This document shows positions 15,756 through 24,540 of a stretch of 64,000 nucleotides of DNA, one piece after another (position 1 is the first letter of the stretch; each line of letters starts with the position of its first letter). The DNA comes from RGIG4708 sp045633845 (GTDB taxonomy: Bacteria > Bacillota > Clostridia > UMGS1810), in NCBI GenBank assembly GCA_045633845.1, contig JAZQZC010000028.1:1-64000 (forward strand), in the 5' to 3' direction. The notes beneath the pieces are model-generated. The model ran no database searches. It saw only the letters and a program-made list of their open reading frames with translations, and was not told the origin of the DNA. The position numbers were made by a program, and so were the translations under genes.

Positions 15756-17351
15756 TTATTTTCTACGATAATCAGGAAGCAGCTTAGGTGACACCTCGTC
15801 GGTTTCAATTCCGGCATTTTTGATTTCTGCCTCAAATTTGTCTATGTGACTGAGGGTAAGCTTGCCTACTTTAACATCCTTTGCTTTTTTGGCTGCATTT
15901 TGTCCTGCATTTCTGCCAAATACAATAATGTCAAGCAGTGAGTTACCCATAAGTCTGTTTCTGCCGTGAATTCCGCCTACTGCCTCACCTGCAACATAGA
16001 GGTTTTCTACATTTGTTGTGGAGCCGTCTACGTTTATGTCAAGACCACCATTCTGGTAGTGAAGTGTAGGATATACCAGAATAGGCTCTTTGCGGATGTC
16101 TATTCCGTATTTTGCAAACATACGCATCATTGCGGGAATTCGAGCTTCGATTGTGCCTTCGCCGCCGATTTTTTCTATCATAGGTGTGTCAAGCCATACA
16201 CCAACGCCGTTGCCTGTGTCTACGCCGTTGCCGCGGTCGCTGCACTCACGGATAATTGATGCCGCAGATACGTCACGTGTTTCAAGCGGATGCATAAATG
16301 CTTCGCCCTTTACATTGATAAGCTTTGCACCCAATGAACGCACCTTTTCGGTAACAAGAGCACCAAAAATCTGCTCAGGGTATGCAGCACCTGTAGGGTG
16401 ATACTGAAGTGTATCGGCATAAAGGAGCTTTGCACCTGCTCTGTAGCCAAGCACAAGTCCGTCTGCAGTAGCGCCGTAGTGGTTTGATGTAGGGAAGCCC
16501 TGATAGTGCATTCTGCCTGCACCGCCTGTTGCAATAACAACTGTTTTTGCTTTTGCAACAAGGAGCTCATCTGTTTCCATATTTAAAAGAACAGCGCCTG
16601 CAGCTCTGCCGTTTTCATCTAAGATAAGCTCAATTGCAGATGTAAAATCTACAACTGTAATTCCTCGGTTAATAACCTCGTCGCGAAGTGTACGCATGAT
16701 TTCGGCACCTGAATAGTCCTTTGCAGCGTGCATTCTTTTGCGTGATGTACCGCCGCCGTGGGTTGTAACCATATTGCCGTTTTCGTCCTTGTCAAATTCT
16801 ACACCAAGGTTGTTGAGCCACTGAATTGCCTCGGGAGCATCACATACAAGCTTTGACAGAAGCTCTCTTTTTGCCGCATAGTGACCGCCGCCGAATGCAT
16901 CCACAAAGTGGATTGCAGGGGAGTCATTTTCTTTGTCGGCCGCCTGAATTCCGCCCTCGGCCATCATTGTGTTGGCATCACCCATACGGAGCTTTGTAAC
17001 CACAAGCACGTCGGCGCCTGCCTGGTTTGCTTCGATAGCTGCGCTTGTTCCTGCGCCGCCTGCACCTATAATGAGTACATCAACGTCATAATCTGGGTTT
17101 TCAAGGTCAACTGCATCTGATGTAATGCGGCTGTGTGCCTGTAAAAGACTTGCAAGCTCTGTTGGCACCTTTTCACCTTTGTTGGGGCCTATTTCAAGCA
17201 CTGCAAATTCATTTTCTTTGTAATCGGGATGATATGCTTTGAGCAAATCCTCCTTTTGCTGAGCAGTCATTCTTGCAGGTTCAAGAGTAATGTTTGCTTC
17301 TCTTGCTGCTTCAACTAACTTTAATGATTCGGTAAATTTTTCGCTATACAT
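15756..17351 (-). CDS. frdA: Soluble fumarate reductase flavoprotein subunit
   Basis: 531 residues. An unusual N-terminal extension of about 90 residues precedes the FAD-binding GAGGAG (96-101). Family motifs follow: TMMAEGG, HAAKDYSGAEI, QYHPTG, RDVSAASI (with the proton-relay Arg), HYQNGG and NRLMGNSLLDIIVFG. The His that carries covalent FAD in E. coli FrdA (SHTVAAEGG) is Asn127 here, so FAD should be non-covalent. No membrane anchor subunit is encoded nearby. The gene follows a 2Fe-2S/4Fe-4S subunit by 15 nt and is the last enzyme of the mdh-fumC-hdr-flx operon. Fumarate reduction to succinate is the most likely direction. The layout resembles methanogen thiol:fumarate reductase TfrA more than quinone-linked Frd. 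Confidence 0.85.
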   Translation of the reverse strand: MYSEKFTESLKLVEAAREANITLEPARMTAQQKEDLLKAYHPDYKENEFAVLEIGPNKGEKVPTELASLLQAHSRITSDAVDLENPDYDVDVLIIGAGGAGTSAAIEANQAGADVLVVTKLRMGDANTMMAEGGIQAADKENDSPAIHFVDAFGGGHYAAKRELLSKLVCDAPEAIQWLNNLGVEFDKDENGNMVTTHGGGTSRKRMHAAKDYSGAEIMRTLRDEVINRGITVVDFTSAIELILDENGRAAGAVLLNMETDELLVAKAKTVVIATGGAGRMHYQGFPTSNHYGATADGLVLGYRAGAKLLYADTLQYHPTGAAYPEQIFGALVTEKVRSLGAKLINVKGEAFMHPLETRDVSAASIIRECSDRGNGVDTGNGVGVWLDTPMIEKIGGEGTIEARIPAMMRMFAKYGIDIRKEPILVYPTLHYQNGGLDINVDGSTTNVENLYVAGEAVGGIHGRNRLMGNSLLDIIVFGRNAGQNAAKKAKDVKVGKLTLSHIDKFEAEIKNAGIETDEVSPKLLPDYRRK

Positions 17352-17366
17352 TTGGGTTACACCTCC

Positions 17367-18041
17367 TTATTTTTCAATTTCTCTGTTGTTGTAAAGCTCT
17401 TTAATTTCGTCTATCGGTTTGTTCATAAGCGCTTCAATAAGCTCTGTAAATGTGCCGTCCTTTATTTCCTGCACACGATTGTCAAGATGTGCAGATTTTG
17501 GAGCAAGGTACTTGCCGTTAATTCTGCGCGCAAGCATTGCAACCTGCGGATGTGAAATACCTGCAGGGCAACGTGATGAGCACACGCCGCACATTACGCA
17601 GTCAAAAGACTCTTCGGCGCATTTTTCAAAATCGCCTCTCTGAGCATAAGCAATGTACTGCATAACATTAAGCTCCTGAGTACAAGCCTTTGTGCATGCA
17701 TTACAGCCTATACAAGCGTAAATTTCGGGATAAAGCTGCATCATAACCTGTTCGTTAACGGCTATGCTTTCGATATCGTAAACCTGCTTAACAAGAGGGA
17801 AGAACGGAAGTGTTGCAATATACATGCCCTCTTCTACCTTTGTCTGGCAGGCAAGGCAAGCCTTGAGCTCGGTTTCGCCTTTTATTCTGTAAATTGTGGC
17901 ACACGCGCCGCAAAAGCCGTTGCGGCATCCGCAGCCTCTTTTGAGCTGATATCCGGCATATTCCATAGCGGTCATTATTGTAAGGTTTTCCGGCACGCTG
18001 TATTTTTTGCCGAATAAGAATATATTAACCATATTTTCCAT
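17367..18041 (-). CDS. Iron-sulfur subunit of the fumarate reductase (FrdB/TfrB-like, no CCG domain)
   Basis: 224 residues. The N-terminal ferredoxin-like domain has a 2Fe-2S cysteine set (GCGCRNGFCGAC and a later CLAC). Two 4Fe-4S sets follow: CIGCNACTKAC near 120 and CVMCGVCSSRCPAG near 150. This is the order of succinate dehydrogenase/fumarate reductase FeS subunits. Methanogen TfrB adds a C-terminal CCG (HdrB-like) domain; here that domain is absent and a separate hdrB gene lies in the same operon. AAGGAGG precedes the ATG. It should pass electrons to the adjacent flavoprotein. Confidence 0.85.
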   Translation of the reverse strand: MENMVNIFLFGKKYSVPENLTIMTAMEYAGYQLKRGCGCRNGFCGACATIYRIKGETELKACLACQTKVEEGMYIATLPFFPLVKQVYDIESIAVNEQVMMQLYPEIYACIGCNACTKACTQELNVMQYIAYAQRGDFEKCAEESFDCVMCGVCSSRCPAGISHPQVAMLARRINGKYLAPKSAHLDNRVQEIKDGTFTELIEALMNKPIDEIKELYNNREIEK

Positions 18042-18055
18042 TTTGGTAATCCTCC

Positions 18056-18889
18056 TTAATATTCATCAGGTAATTCGTCTAGCTGGTCGCAACGGAACAC
18101 AGGACCATCCTTGCACACATACTTGTCGCCTATGTTGCAGCGGCCGCATTTGCCTACGCCGCATTTCATACGCAGTTCCATAGTTGTGTATACCTGAGTT
18201 TTGTCGTAGCCCATAGATATAAGACCCTCAAGTGTAAATTTAATCATTATCGGAGGGCCGCACACAATAACGGTTTTGTTTGTGTCAAAGCCAAGCTCTT
18301 TTACATAGTTTGGCACAAAGCCTACGTGGCCGTCCCAGCCTTCCTGCTCGCGGTCGATGGTAAGGTGAACGTCAATGCCGTCGTCTGCCATCCACTCGTT
18401 TATGATTTCCTGATAGTCAACAAGGTCGTCCTTGCTTCGTGAGCCGTAAACTATGTCTATTTTGCCGTAGTTGTCGCGGTAGTGGCGACAGTAGTTAATT
18501 ACCGAGCGCAGCGGCGCAAGTCCGATACCACCTGCAACAAACAGTAAATCCTTGCCTTTGAATACCTCTTCTACAGGGAACGGATTGCCGTATGGTCCGC
18601 GTATTGTAATTTGCTGACCAACCTCTGCCTGGTGCAGCCACTCGGTTACGCAGCCACACTTTTTGATGGAAAATTCCATAAACTCGGTGTTTGTAGGTGA
18701 TGATGTTATCGAAAACATCGCTTCGCCTACTCCCGGAATAGAAAGCATAGCGCACTGACCCGGCTTGTGGTCAAATGCTTTTTTGCCGTCGGGAGTAACA
18801 ACTCTGAAGGTTTTTACATCGGGTGTGTCTATGCGCACATCTGTAATAACACCGATTTTGGGTATTAAAGCTTCCTGCATATTACTCAT
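18056..18889 (-). CDS. flxA: FlxA-like FAD/NAD(P)-binding oxidoreductase
   Basis: 277 residues from ATG 18889, chosen over a GTG at 18895 because AGGAGG is 8 nt upstream. Ferredoxin-reductase fold: FAD-binding strands (FDHKPGQCAML, MFSITSSPT), the NAD(P) motif FVAGGIGLAPLRSV, and CGPPIM. A C-terminal 2Fe-2S motif (MKCGVGKCGRCNIGDKYVC) follows. This set is found in FlxA/FloxA, AsrB and hydrogenase gamma subunits. In Hdr-Flx systems FlxA takes electrons from NADH and feeds HdrA. The gene overlaps the FlxB-like gene by 8 nt. Confidence 0.85.
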   Translation of the reverse strand: MSNMQEALIPKIGVITDVRIDTPDVKTFRVVTPDGKKAFDHKPGQCAMLSIPGVGEAMFSITSSPTNTEFMEFSIKKCGCVTEWLHQAEVGQQITIRGPYGNPFPVEEVFKGKDLLFVAGGIGLAPLRSVINYCRHYRDNYGKIDIVYGSRSKDDLVDYQEIINEWMADDGIDVHLTIDREQEGWDGHVGFVPNYVKELGFDTNKTVIVCGPPIMIKFTLEGLISMGYDKTQVYTTMELRMKCGVGKCGRCNIGDKYVCKDGPVFRCDQLDELPDEY

Positions 18890-19907
18890 TGTCACAACCT
18901 CCTATTCCTTTCATAACCTTTACAATGTTCATAGATATAGGGCACTTGCTTAAGCATCTGCCGCAGCCTACACAGCTGAACAATCCATCATTGTTTGACG
19001 GATAGTACACAAGCTTGTGCATAAATCTCTGACGGAAGCGTTCGAGCTGCGAATTACGTGAGTTGCCGTGAGCCATTTTTGTAAAGTCTGAGTACATACA
19101 CGAATCCCAGCAGCGGAAACGCACTACGCCGTGACCTGTGTTAAAATCTTTAATATCATAGCACTGGCAGGTAGGGCACACAAATGTGCATGTGCCGCAA
19201 CCCAGGCAGCTTTGCGAAAGCTCTGCCCACTTTGGTGAGTTAAAGTAATCCATAGTTTTGCCTGAGCCGAATTTGTCTGCCTTAAGGTCGGAGAGAGGAA
19301 GTTTTTTCATTATCTCTCTTGTTTTTTGCTGCTGAGCTTTAACCGCACTGTCGTCACATTGTACTGTAAGAGCTTCAATTTTGCCCATTAGCGCATTTCC
19401 TTTTTCTGTTTTTGCGTCAAAGTAAATATCGCCGTTTTCTATCCAGCATACAACATCGCCCTCGGGGGCTGCTGCATCTATGCCAAAGGTAGAGCAAAAG
19501 CAGGTTTCTACAGGGCGTGTACAAGCCATAGAAATTATGGTTCCGTGCTCGCGTCTGTTTGCATAGTAGCTATCGTAAGGCTCTGTGAGGAAAACTCTGT
19601 CGAGTATTTCAAAGCTTTTTACATCACAGGCACGCACGCCAAAAACAACAAAATCTTCGTTTTCGTCTCTTGTGTCTATTACTTCTATTTCCTTGCCGTT
19701 CATTTTGAATTCCATAAGATTTTCAATCTGAGGGAAGAAAAAGTCCTTAGGGCTCCTGTTGGTGTTGAGCTTGCTACTCATTACATCGCCCTTTTCCCAT
19801 TTTTTGTAGTCGGCTCCGTTTTCGCCGTCTACGGGGAGGTAAAGAGAAGCATTTTCCGATAATGCTTCAAAAACGCTGTTTAAATCAGTAATTGAGCATT
19901 TACGCAT
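18882..19907 (-). CDS. FlxB-like 4Fe-4S protein
   Basis: 341 residues. It resembles anaerobic sulfite reductase A / hydrogenase beta-type FeS proteins. The N-terminal domain contains FGVRACDVKSFEILDRVF and FCSTFGIDAAAPEGD. Two 4Fe-4S sets follow: CLGCGTCTFVCPTCQC near 235 and CVGCGRCLSKCPIS near 320. The start codon overlaps the preceding stop (TAATG), and the end overlaps flxA, so stoichiometric expression is likely. Expected role: electron transfer between FlxA and the Hdr part of a cytoplasmic complex. Confidence 0.75.
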   Translation of the reverse strand: MRKCSITDLNSVFEALSENASLYLPVDGENGADYKKWEKGDVMSSKLNTNRSPKDFFFPQIENLMEFKMNGKEIEVIDTRDENEDFVVFGVRACDVKSFEILDRVFLTEPYDSYYANRREHGTIISMACTRPVETCFCSTFGIDAAAPEGDVVCWIENGDIYFDAKTEKGNALMGKIEALTVQCDDSAVKAQQQKTREIMKKLPLSDLKADKFGSGKTMDYFNSPKWAELSQSCLGCGTCTFVCPTCQCYDIKDFNTGHGVVRFRCWDSCMYSDFTKMAHGNSRNSQLERFRQRFMHKLVYYPSNNDGLFSCVGCGRCLSKCPISMNIVKVMKGIGGCDNE

Positions 19908-20899
19908 TATTCATCTTCTCCTTTCGCTACGGCATCTCCCGGCTCCAAATCATCAAGTGTGTAGTTGACAAGAGGAGCTCTTGAGCCAACCTCGGCACCT
20001 GCCTGATAATCGCCGTAAAATCCGTTTATATCTTTTATAAACTTGCGGTTGAGTAAGTGAAGAGGAATACCCTGTGGGCAAACTCTGCTGCATTCACCGC
20101 AGTCGGTGCATCTTCCTGCAACGTGGAAGGCACGAATGATGTGAAACATTTTTTCTTCAAAGCTGTCTGCAGCTGCTTTGTTCTGCACACCCGAATTTGG
20201 GTTGTCAAACACGCAGTTTTCGCAGGTGCAGGCAGGGCAGATGTCACGGCAGGCGTTACATCTTATACAGCGTGAAAGCTCACCCTGCCAAAAAGCAAAG
20301 CGTTCATCCTCTGTCATCTTTTCGAGCTTTTCAACTTCGTCAAATCTGTCAGAATCAATTATTTCACCCTCGTCGCCCATGAGTTCATCATAGGCAACGT
20401 GCTTTTTGCTTTTGCAGCTTATACATCTCTCGGCAAGTGCATCCTCAAATGCAATTGTCTTGTCGCCGTCATAAAGGGTAGATACATTAATTCCATTATC
20501 ATCCGACTCAATTGATACAATGCCTTCGCCCGAGAGCTTTTTGATTTTGTCAATATCAGCCATACCTTCGCAAGGCACGCCTACAACATAAACCTTTTGT
20601 CTGTCAAAGCGGTGCTCGGTAAGCAACTGATTAAAGCTGTATGTGTCACAGGGCTTTAAAAATACAAGCACCTTTTGGTCGCTTTTGAGTGTTTCTTTAA
20701 TAAGATATTTAGAAAAGTTTGCACCGCAAAAATCGTTCCATACAAATTCTTTTGTAAGAGCGTCTTTGCTTTCAAACACATAAGGTGTAACATCATATGC
20801 AAATTCGCCGCACTTCCAGCCGAGTACTCTGTTTACAGTGCCGTTATCGAGCAGCTCAATTGCTTTGTTAACAAGTAAATCACGGGTTATCTTTTGCAT
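19907..20899 (-). CDS. FlxC-like 4Fe-4S protein
   Basis: 330 residues. The first 150 contain VLVFLKPCDTYSFNQLLTEH and VVGVPCEG, like F420-hydrogenase/formate dehydrogenase beta-type domains. Cysteine-rich segments follow: CISCKSK, then CIRCNACRDICPACTCENC near 215 and CTDCGECSRVCPQG near 265. This is one of the two FeS proteins that usually separate MvhD/FlxD from FlxA in Hdr-Flx loci. It overlaps mvhD/flxD by 13 nt and the next gene by one base. Which of the two is formally FlxB or FlxC I cannot settle. Confidence 0.7.
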   Translation of the reverse strand: MQKITRDLLVNKAIELLDNGTVNRVLGWKCGEFAYDVTPYVFESKDALTKEFVWNDFCGANFSKYLIKETLKSDQKVLVFLKPCDTYSFNQLLTEHRFDRQKVYVVGVPCEGMADIDKIKKLSGEGIVSIESDDNGINVSTLYDGDKTIAFEDALAERCISCKSKKHVAYDELMGDEGEIIDSDRFDEVEKLEKMTEDERFAFWQGELSRCIRCNACRDICPACTCENCVFDNPNSGVQNKAAADSFEEKMFHIIRAFHVAGRCTDCGECSRVCPQGIPLHLLNRKFIKDINGFYGDYQAGAEVGSRAPLVNYTLDDLEPGDAVAKGEDE

Positions 20900-21324
20900 C
20901 GCAAATCCTCCAATCTCTTGTTTTCACCAAGCTTTGCAACAGCTTCGGTAAATTCGTTCATTGTTGCAGCAAATTTTGCGCCCTCTGCAGCAGATACCCA
21001 CTCAACTCTGTAACGCTCTTTTTCTATACCCAAAAAGTTGAGCATCGAAAACAAAAGTGTCATTCTTCTTCGTGTGTAGTAGTTACCTGAGGTGTAGTGG
21101 CAGTCACCTGGGTGACATCCGCAAAGGATAACGCCGTCGGCACCTCTCTGAAATGCACGGAGTATAAACATAGGGTTTACTCTGCATGAGCAAGGCACTT
21201 TAATAATTTTTACATTTTCGGGATATGCCAGTCGGTTGTTGCCTGCAAGGTCTGCACCTGCATACGAGCACCAGTTGCAGCAAAATGCAACAATTTTTGG
21301 TTTGTATTCGTTGTTTACTTGCAT
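20887..21324 (-). CDS. mvhD: MvhD/FlxD-type 2Fe-2S protein
   Basis: 145 residues, the family's normal size. FCCNWCSYAGADLAG, the PCSCRV motif with following LRAFQRGADGV, and CGCHPGDCHY are characteristic of MvhD. In methanogens this subunit links [NiFe] hydrogenase to HdrA; in hydrogenase-free bacteria it links the Flx module to HdrA. It overlaps hdrA by 10 nt, supporting direct partnership. Confidence 0.9.
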   Translation of the reverse strand: MQVNNEYKPKIVAFCCNWCSYAGADLAGNNRLAYPENVKIIKVPCSCRVNPMFILRAFQRGADGVILCGCHPGDCHYTSGNYYTRRRMTLLFSMLNFLGIEKERYRVEWVSAAEGAKFAATMNEFTEAVAKLGENKRLEDLRCKR

Positions 21325-23309
21325 ATAGCATCCACCTCCGCCATAATTTGTGAATTTTTAAATCCGTTAAGGTCCATAGCACCTGACGGGCACGCAACTG
21401 TACATGCACCGCAGCCCTGACATACTGCAGGGTTAACCGATGCAACGCGGCGTACTCTTGTGGTTCGGTCAGGCATACGGAATTCTTTGTCGATATATGT
21501 GATGGCACCGTAAGGGCACACGCGCTCACAGCTTGAGCAGCCGTTACACATAAGCTCGTTAGGCTGAGCAACACATGGGTTGCCTGTCAGCTTGTCTTTT
21601 GCAAGCAGACCAATAACCTTAGCTGCCGCAGCACTTGCCTGAGATACAGTTTCGGGGATATCCTTAGGGCCCTGACATGTACCCGAAAGGAACACGCCTG
21701 CTGTGGGGCTTTCTACAGGGCGAAGCTTAGGATGTGCCTCTGTAAAGAAGTCGTTTGTATCCATACTTGCAGTAAGCTTGGTTGCAAGAGGACGAGCCGA
21801 TTTGTCAGGCTCAATTGCAGTTGCAAGCACCACAAGGTCTGCTGCAATATTAAGCTGCTTGTTTGCAAGAAGGTCTGATGCCTGAACCATAAGCTTGTTA
21901 CCCTCAGGAGATACCTTGCCTACCATACCCTTGATGTAGTGAACGCCGTATTCTTCAACAGCTCTGCGGTAAAACTCGTCAAAGCTTTTGCCCGGTGTAC
22001 GTACATCAATATAGAATACATAAACCTCAGTATCGGGATATTTGTCACGAGTAAGCATTGCGTGCTTTGCTGTGTACATACAGCATATTTTTGAGCAGTA
22101 CTCTTTGCCTTTTTCGGCACAGGAGCTGCATCGTGAGCCAACACACTGTACAAATACAATGGTGTGCGGGTGCTCGTTGTCCGATGGGCGTAAAAGCTTG
22201 CCCGCAGTTGGACCTGCAGCATTTGTAAGACGCTCAAATTCAAGTGATGTGATAACATCCTTTGACTGGTTATATGCAAACTCGTCAAATTTGTCAAGGC
22301 TGATTGTGTTAAAGCCTGTTGCGGCTACAATAGCGCCGTACTTTTCTTCTATTATTTCATCCTTTTGTGTGTAGTCAATAGCACCTGCACCGCAAAGCTT
22401 TGAGCACACACCGCATTTTCCTGTTTTGAGCATAGTGCAGTAGTCACTATCTATTGTTGCTACCTTTGGCACTGCCTGTGCAAAAGGAATATATATTGCA
22501 CGGCGGTTGTCCATACCCATATTAAATTCGTTGGGAACCTTTTTCTGTGGGCATTTTTCGGTACACAAGCCGCAGCCTGTACATTTTTCTTCGTCAACAT
22601 AACGTGCCTTTTTGCGTATTTTAACATCAAAATTGCCTACAAAGCCGCCGATTTCCTCTACTTCACTGTAAGAAAAAATTCTGATTTTGTCGTTTTGTGC
22701 AACATCAACCATTTTTGGTGTAAGAATACAGGCCGCACAGTCAAGTGTAGGAAAGGTTTTGTCAAGCTGAGCCATTTTGCCGCCGATGGTAGGCTTTTTT
22801 TCAACTATATCAACAGGGAAGCCTGCCTCTGCAATATCAAGAGCGGTCTGAATACCTGCAATACCGCCGCCTATAACGAGGGCTCTTTTTGTAACAGGGG
22901 TTTCACCGGGGGTAAGGGGTGCGTTAAGGTTAACCTTTGCAACTGCAGCCTTGCCGAGGATTATTGCTTTTTCGGTACCCTCTGCCATATCCTTGTGAAT
23001 CCACGAGCATTGCTCACGGATGTTGGCAATTTCCACCATATAGGGGTTAAGCCCTGCAGCAGCTGCTGTTTTGCGGAAGGTTGCCTCGTGCATTCTCGGT
23101 GAGCAGGAGCACACTACAACGCCTGTAAGGTTGTGTTCCTTAACGGCCTCTATAATAATGTTCTGACCTGCCTGAGAGCACATATACTGATAATCGGTGG
23201 AAAAGACAACACCCGGCTCGCTCTTCAAAGCTTCGGCTACTGTCTTTACATCCACTGTGCCGGCAATGTTGCTACCGCACCAGCACACGAATACACCTAT
23301 TCTTTGCAT
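21315..23309 (-). CDS. hdrA: Heterodisulfide-reductase-type subunit HdrA
   Basis: 664 residues, full length. The N-terminal segment has FVCWCGSNIAG and CSCSPRMHE. The thioredoxin-reductase-like FAD domain starts at GGGIAGIQTALDIAEAG near 147, with PTLDCAACILTPKM. A 4Fe-4S set (CTGCGLCTEKCPQKK) lies in the middle. Two ferredoxin sets are at the C-terminus (CNGCSSCERVCPYG, CQGCGACTVACPSG). HdrA carries the bifurcating FAD in the known Hdr complexes: it sends one electron to ferredoxin and one to HdrBC. It sits between hdrC and mvhD in one operon. Confidence 0.92.
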   Translation of the reverse strand: MQRIGVFVCWCGSNIAGTVDVKTVAEALKSEPGVVFSTDYQYMCSQAGQNIIIEAVKEHNLTGVVVCSCSPRMHEATFRKTAAAAGLNPYMVEIANIREQCSWIHKDMAEGTEKAIILGKAAVAKVNLNAPLTPGETPVTKRALVIGGGIAGIQTALDIAEAGFPVDIVEKKPTIGGKMAQLDKTFPTLDCAACILTPKMVDVAQNDKIRIFSYSEVEEIGGFVGNFDVKIRKKARYVDEEKCTGCGLCTEKCPQKKVPNEFNMGMDNRRAIYIPFAQAVPKVATIDSDYCTMLKTGKCGVCSKLCGAGAIDYTQKDEIIEEKYGAIVAATGFNTISLDKFDEFAYNQSKDVITSLEFERLTNAAGPTAGKLLRPSDNEHPHTIVFVQCVGSRCSSCAEKGKEYCSKICCMYTAKHAMLTRDKYPDTEVYVFYIDVRTPGKSFDEFYRRAVEEYGVHYIKGMVGKVSPEGNKLMVQASDLLANKQLNIAADLVVLATAIEPDKSARPLATKLTASMDTNDFFTEAHPKLRPVESPTAGVFLSGTCQGPKDIPETVSQASAAAAKVIGLLAKDKLTGNPCVAQPNELMCNGCSSCERVCPYGAITYIDKEFRMPDRTTRVRRVASVNPAVCQGCGACTVACPSGAMDLNGFKNSQIMAEVDAICK

Positions 23310-23324
23310 TAGTTGTCTCCTCCT

Positions 23325-23714
23325 TTATTTGGTATATTTTCTGAAAGCGCTGACAAGTGCCTGCTGAGGAATATTTTCGTCAAGCATAGCGGGAATGTCA
23401 TCTGCCTTAAGATGGTTGTTACCTTGTTTTCGTATAGCCGAAAGGCGCACTGCCTCAACAAGCTTGGCAGGTTCAACACCTCTCGGGCATCTGTCTACAC
23501 ACGCAAAGCATGTAAGACATTTGTATAGTGACTGTGAGTTTAAAAGCGGTTCAATATCACCTGATTCTACCATATATACAAACTGATGGGGATGATATTC
23601 CATCTCATCAAATGCAGGGCAGGTAGCGGTGCATTTGCCGCAGCGCATACATTTTTTTGGGTTGACGCCGCTTATGCGGATAATTTCGTTTTGAATGTTG
23701 TTATCTTTATGCAT
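23325..23714 (-). CDS. hdrC: Heterodisulfide-reductase-type subunit HdrC
   Basis: 129 residues with two 4Fe-4S motifs, CMRCGKCTATCPAF (residues about 18-31) and CLTCFACVDRCPRG (about 63-76). That is the compact two-cluster HdrC layout linking HdrA to HdrB. Overlaps hdrB by 8 nt and lies 15 nt before hdrA. Confidence 0.9.
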   Translation of the reverse strand: MHKDNNIQNEIIRISGVNPKKCMRCGKCTATCPAFDEMEYHPHQFVYMVESGDIEPLLNSQSLYKCLTCFACVDRCPRGVEPAKLVEAVRLSAIRKQGNNHLKADDIPAMLDENIPQQALVSAFRKYTK

Positions 23715-24501
23715 TAGCAGGCACCTCCTTTATACCAAAAGCCTCGGCAAGCAGCTCGGTAAAATATACCACAGGAACAGGGCAGCCGTTTTTTTCGAGG
23801 TTGTATTTGCAAAGCGGGCATGCGGTAACTATCATTTCGGCACCCGCGTCTAACGCACTTTGCCATACCTTGCCTGATTTTGCTTTTGCACTTGCTGCAT
23901 CCTCCATTGCAATGTAGCCGCCGCAGCATTCGTTACGCTGTGGGTAAACTACTGCATCTCCGCCTATTGCTTTTATCATATCTTCTATAATAGTAGGGTT
24001 TTCAACATCATCTGTTTGCATCACCTTACCTGGGCGAAGGAGCAGGCAGCCGTAGTATGCTGAAATTTTTTTGCCTGTTAATGGGTTTGTTGCTTTCTCT
24101 GCAACCTTGTCGTAGCCTACAATATCTCTCAAAAGCTCAAGGTAGTGAACAACCTTTGTTTCACCGTTGTAGCTGCCGTCACTTCCAAGGTAGTTGTTAA
24201 CACGGCTTGCAAATTCTGCATCTGTCTGTATTGCATAATTTGTCTGCTTTACCACGTTGTGGCAGGCGGAGCATGCAGTTAAAAGAATTTGATTTTTGTC
24301 ACGTGCCGCCATTAAGCTGCGCACCGATGAAAGCTTTGTGGCAACTTCGTCGCGGGCAGTTGTAAACACACCGCCGCAGCACTGCCAGTTTTCTATTTCT
24401 TCAAGAGAAACACCAAGTACTTCGGCACATTTTACGGCATATATGTCAAGGTCTTTTGCCTTTGTCTTTAACGTACATCCGGGAAAGTAAGATACTTTCA
24501 T
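23707..24501 (-). CDS. hdrB: Heterodisulfide-reductase-type subunit HdrB
   Basis: 264 residues from ATG 24501 (AAGGAGG upstream). Two CCG domains are visible: NWQCCGG with later TACSACHN, and NECCGG with TACPLCKYN. In methanogens these hold two noncubane 4Fe-4S clusters that split CoM-S-S-CoB. This organism should lack those cofactors. The physiological acceptor may be another disulfide, or electrons may pass onward to the fumarate reductase encoded downstream. The N-terminus SYFPGCTLKT is typical of the family. Confidence 0.9.
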   Translation of the reverse strand: MKVSYFPGCTLKTKAKDLDIYAVKCAEVLGVSLEEIENWQCCGGVFTTARDEVATKLSSVRSLMAARDKNQILLTACSACHNVVKQTNYAIQTDAEFASRVNNYLGSDGSYNGETKVVHYLELLRDIVGYDKVAEKATNPLTGKKISAYYGCLLLRPGKVMQTDDVENPTIIEDMIKAIGGDAVVYPQRNECCGGYIAMEDAASAKAKSGKVWQSALDAGAEMIVTACPLCKYNLEKNGCPVPVVYFTELLAEAFGIKEVPANA

Positions 24502-24540
24502 TAACTTTTCCTCCTTAATAATAGTATGAATTGCCACCCG

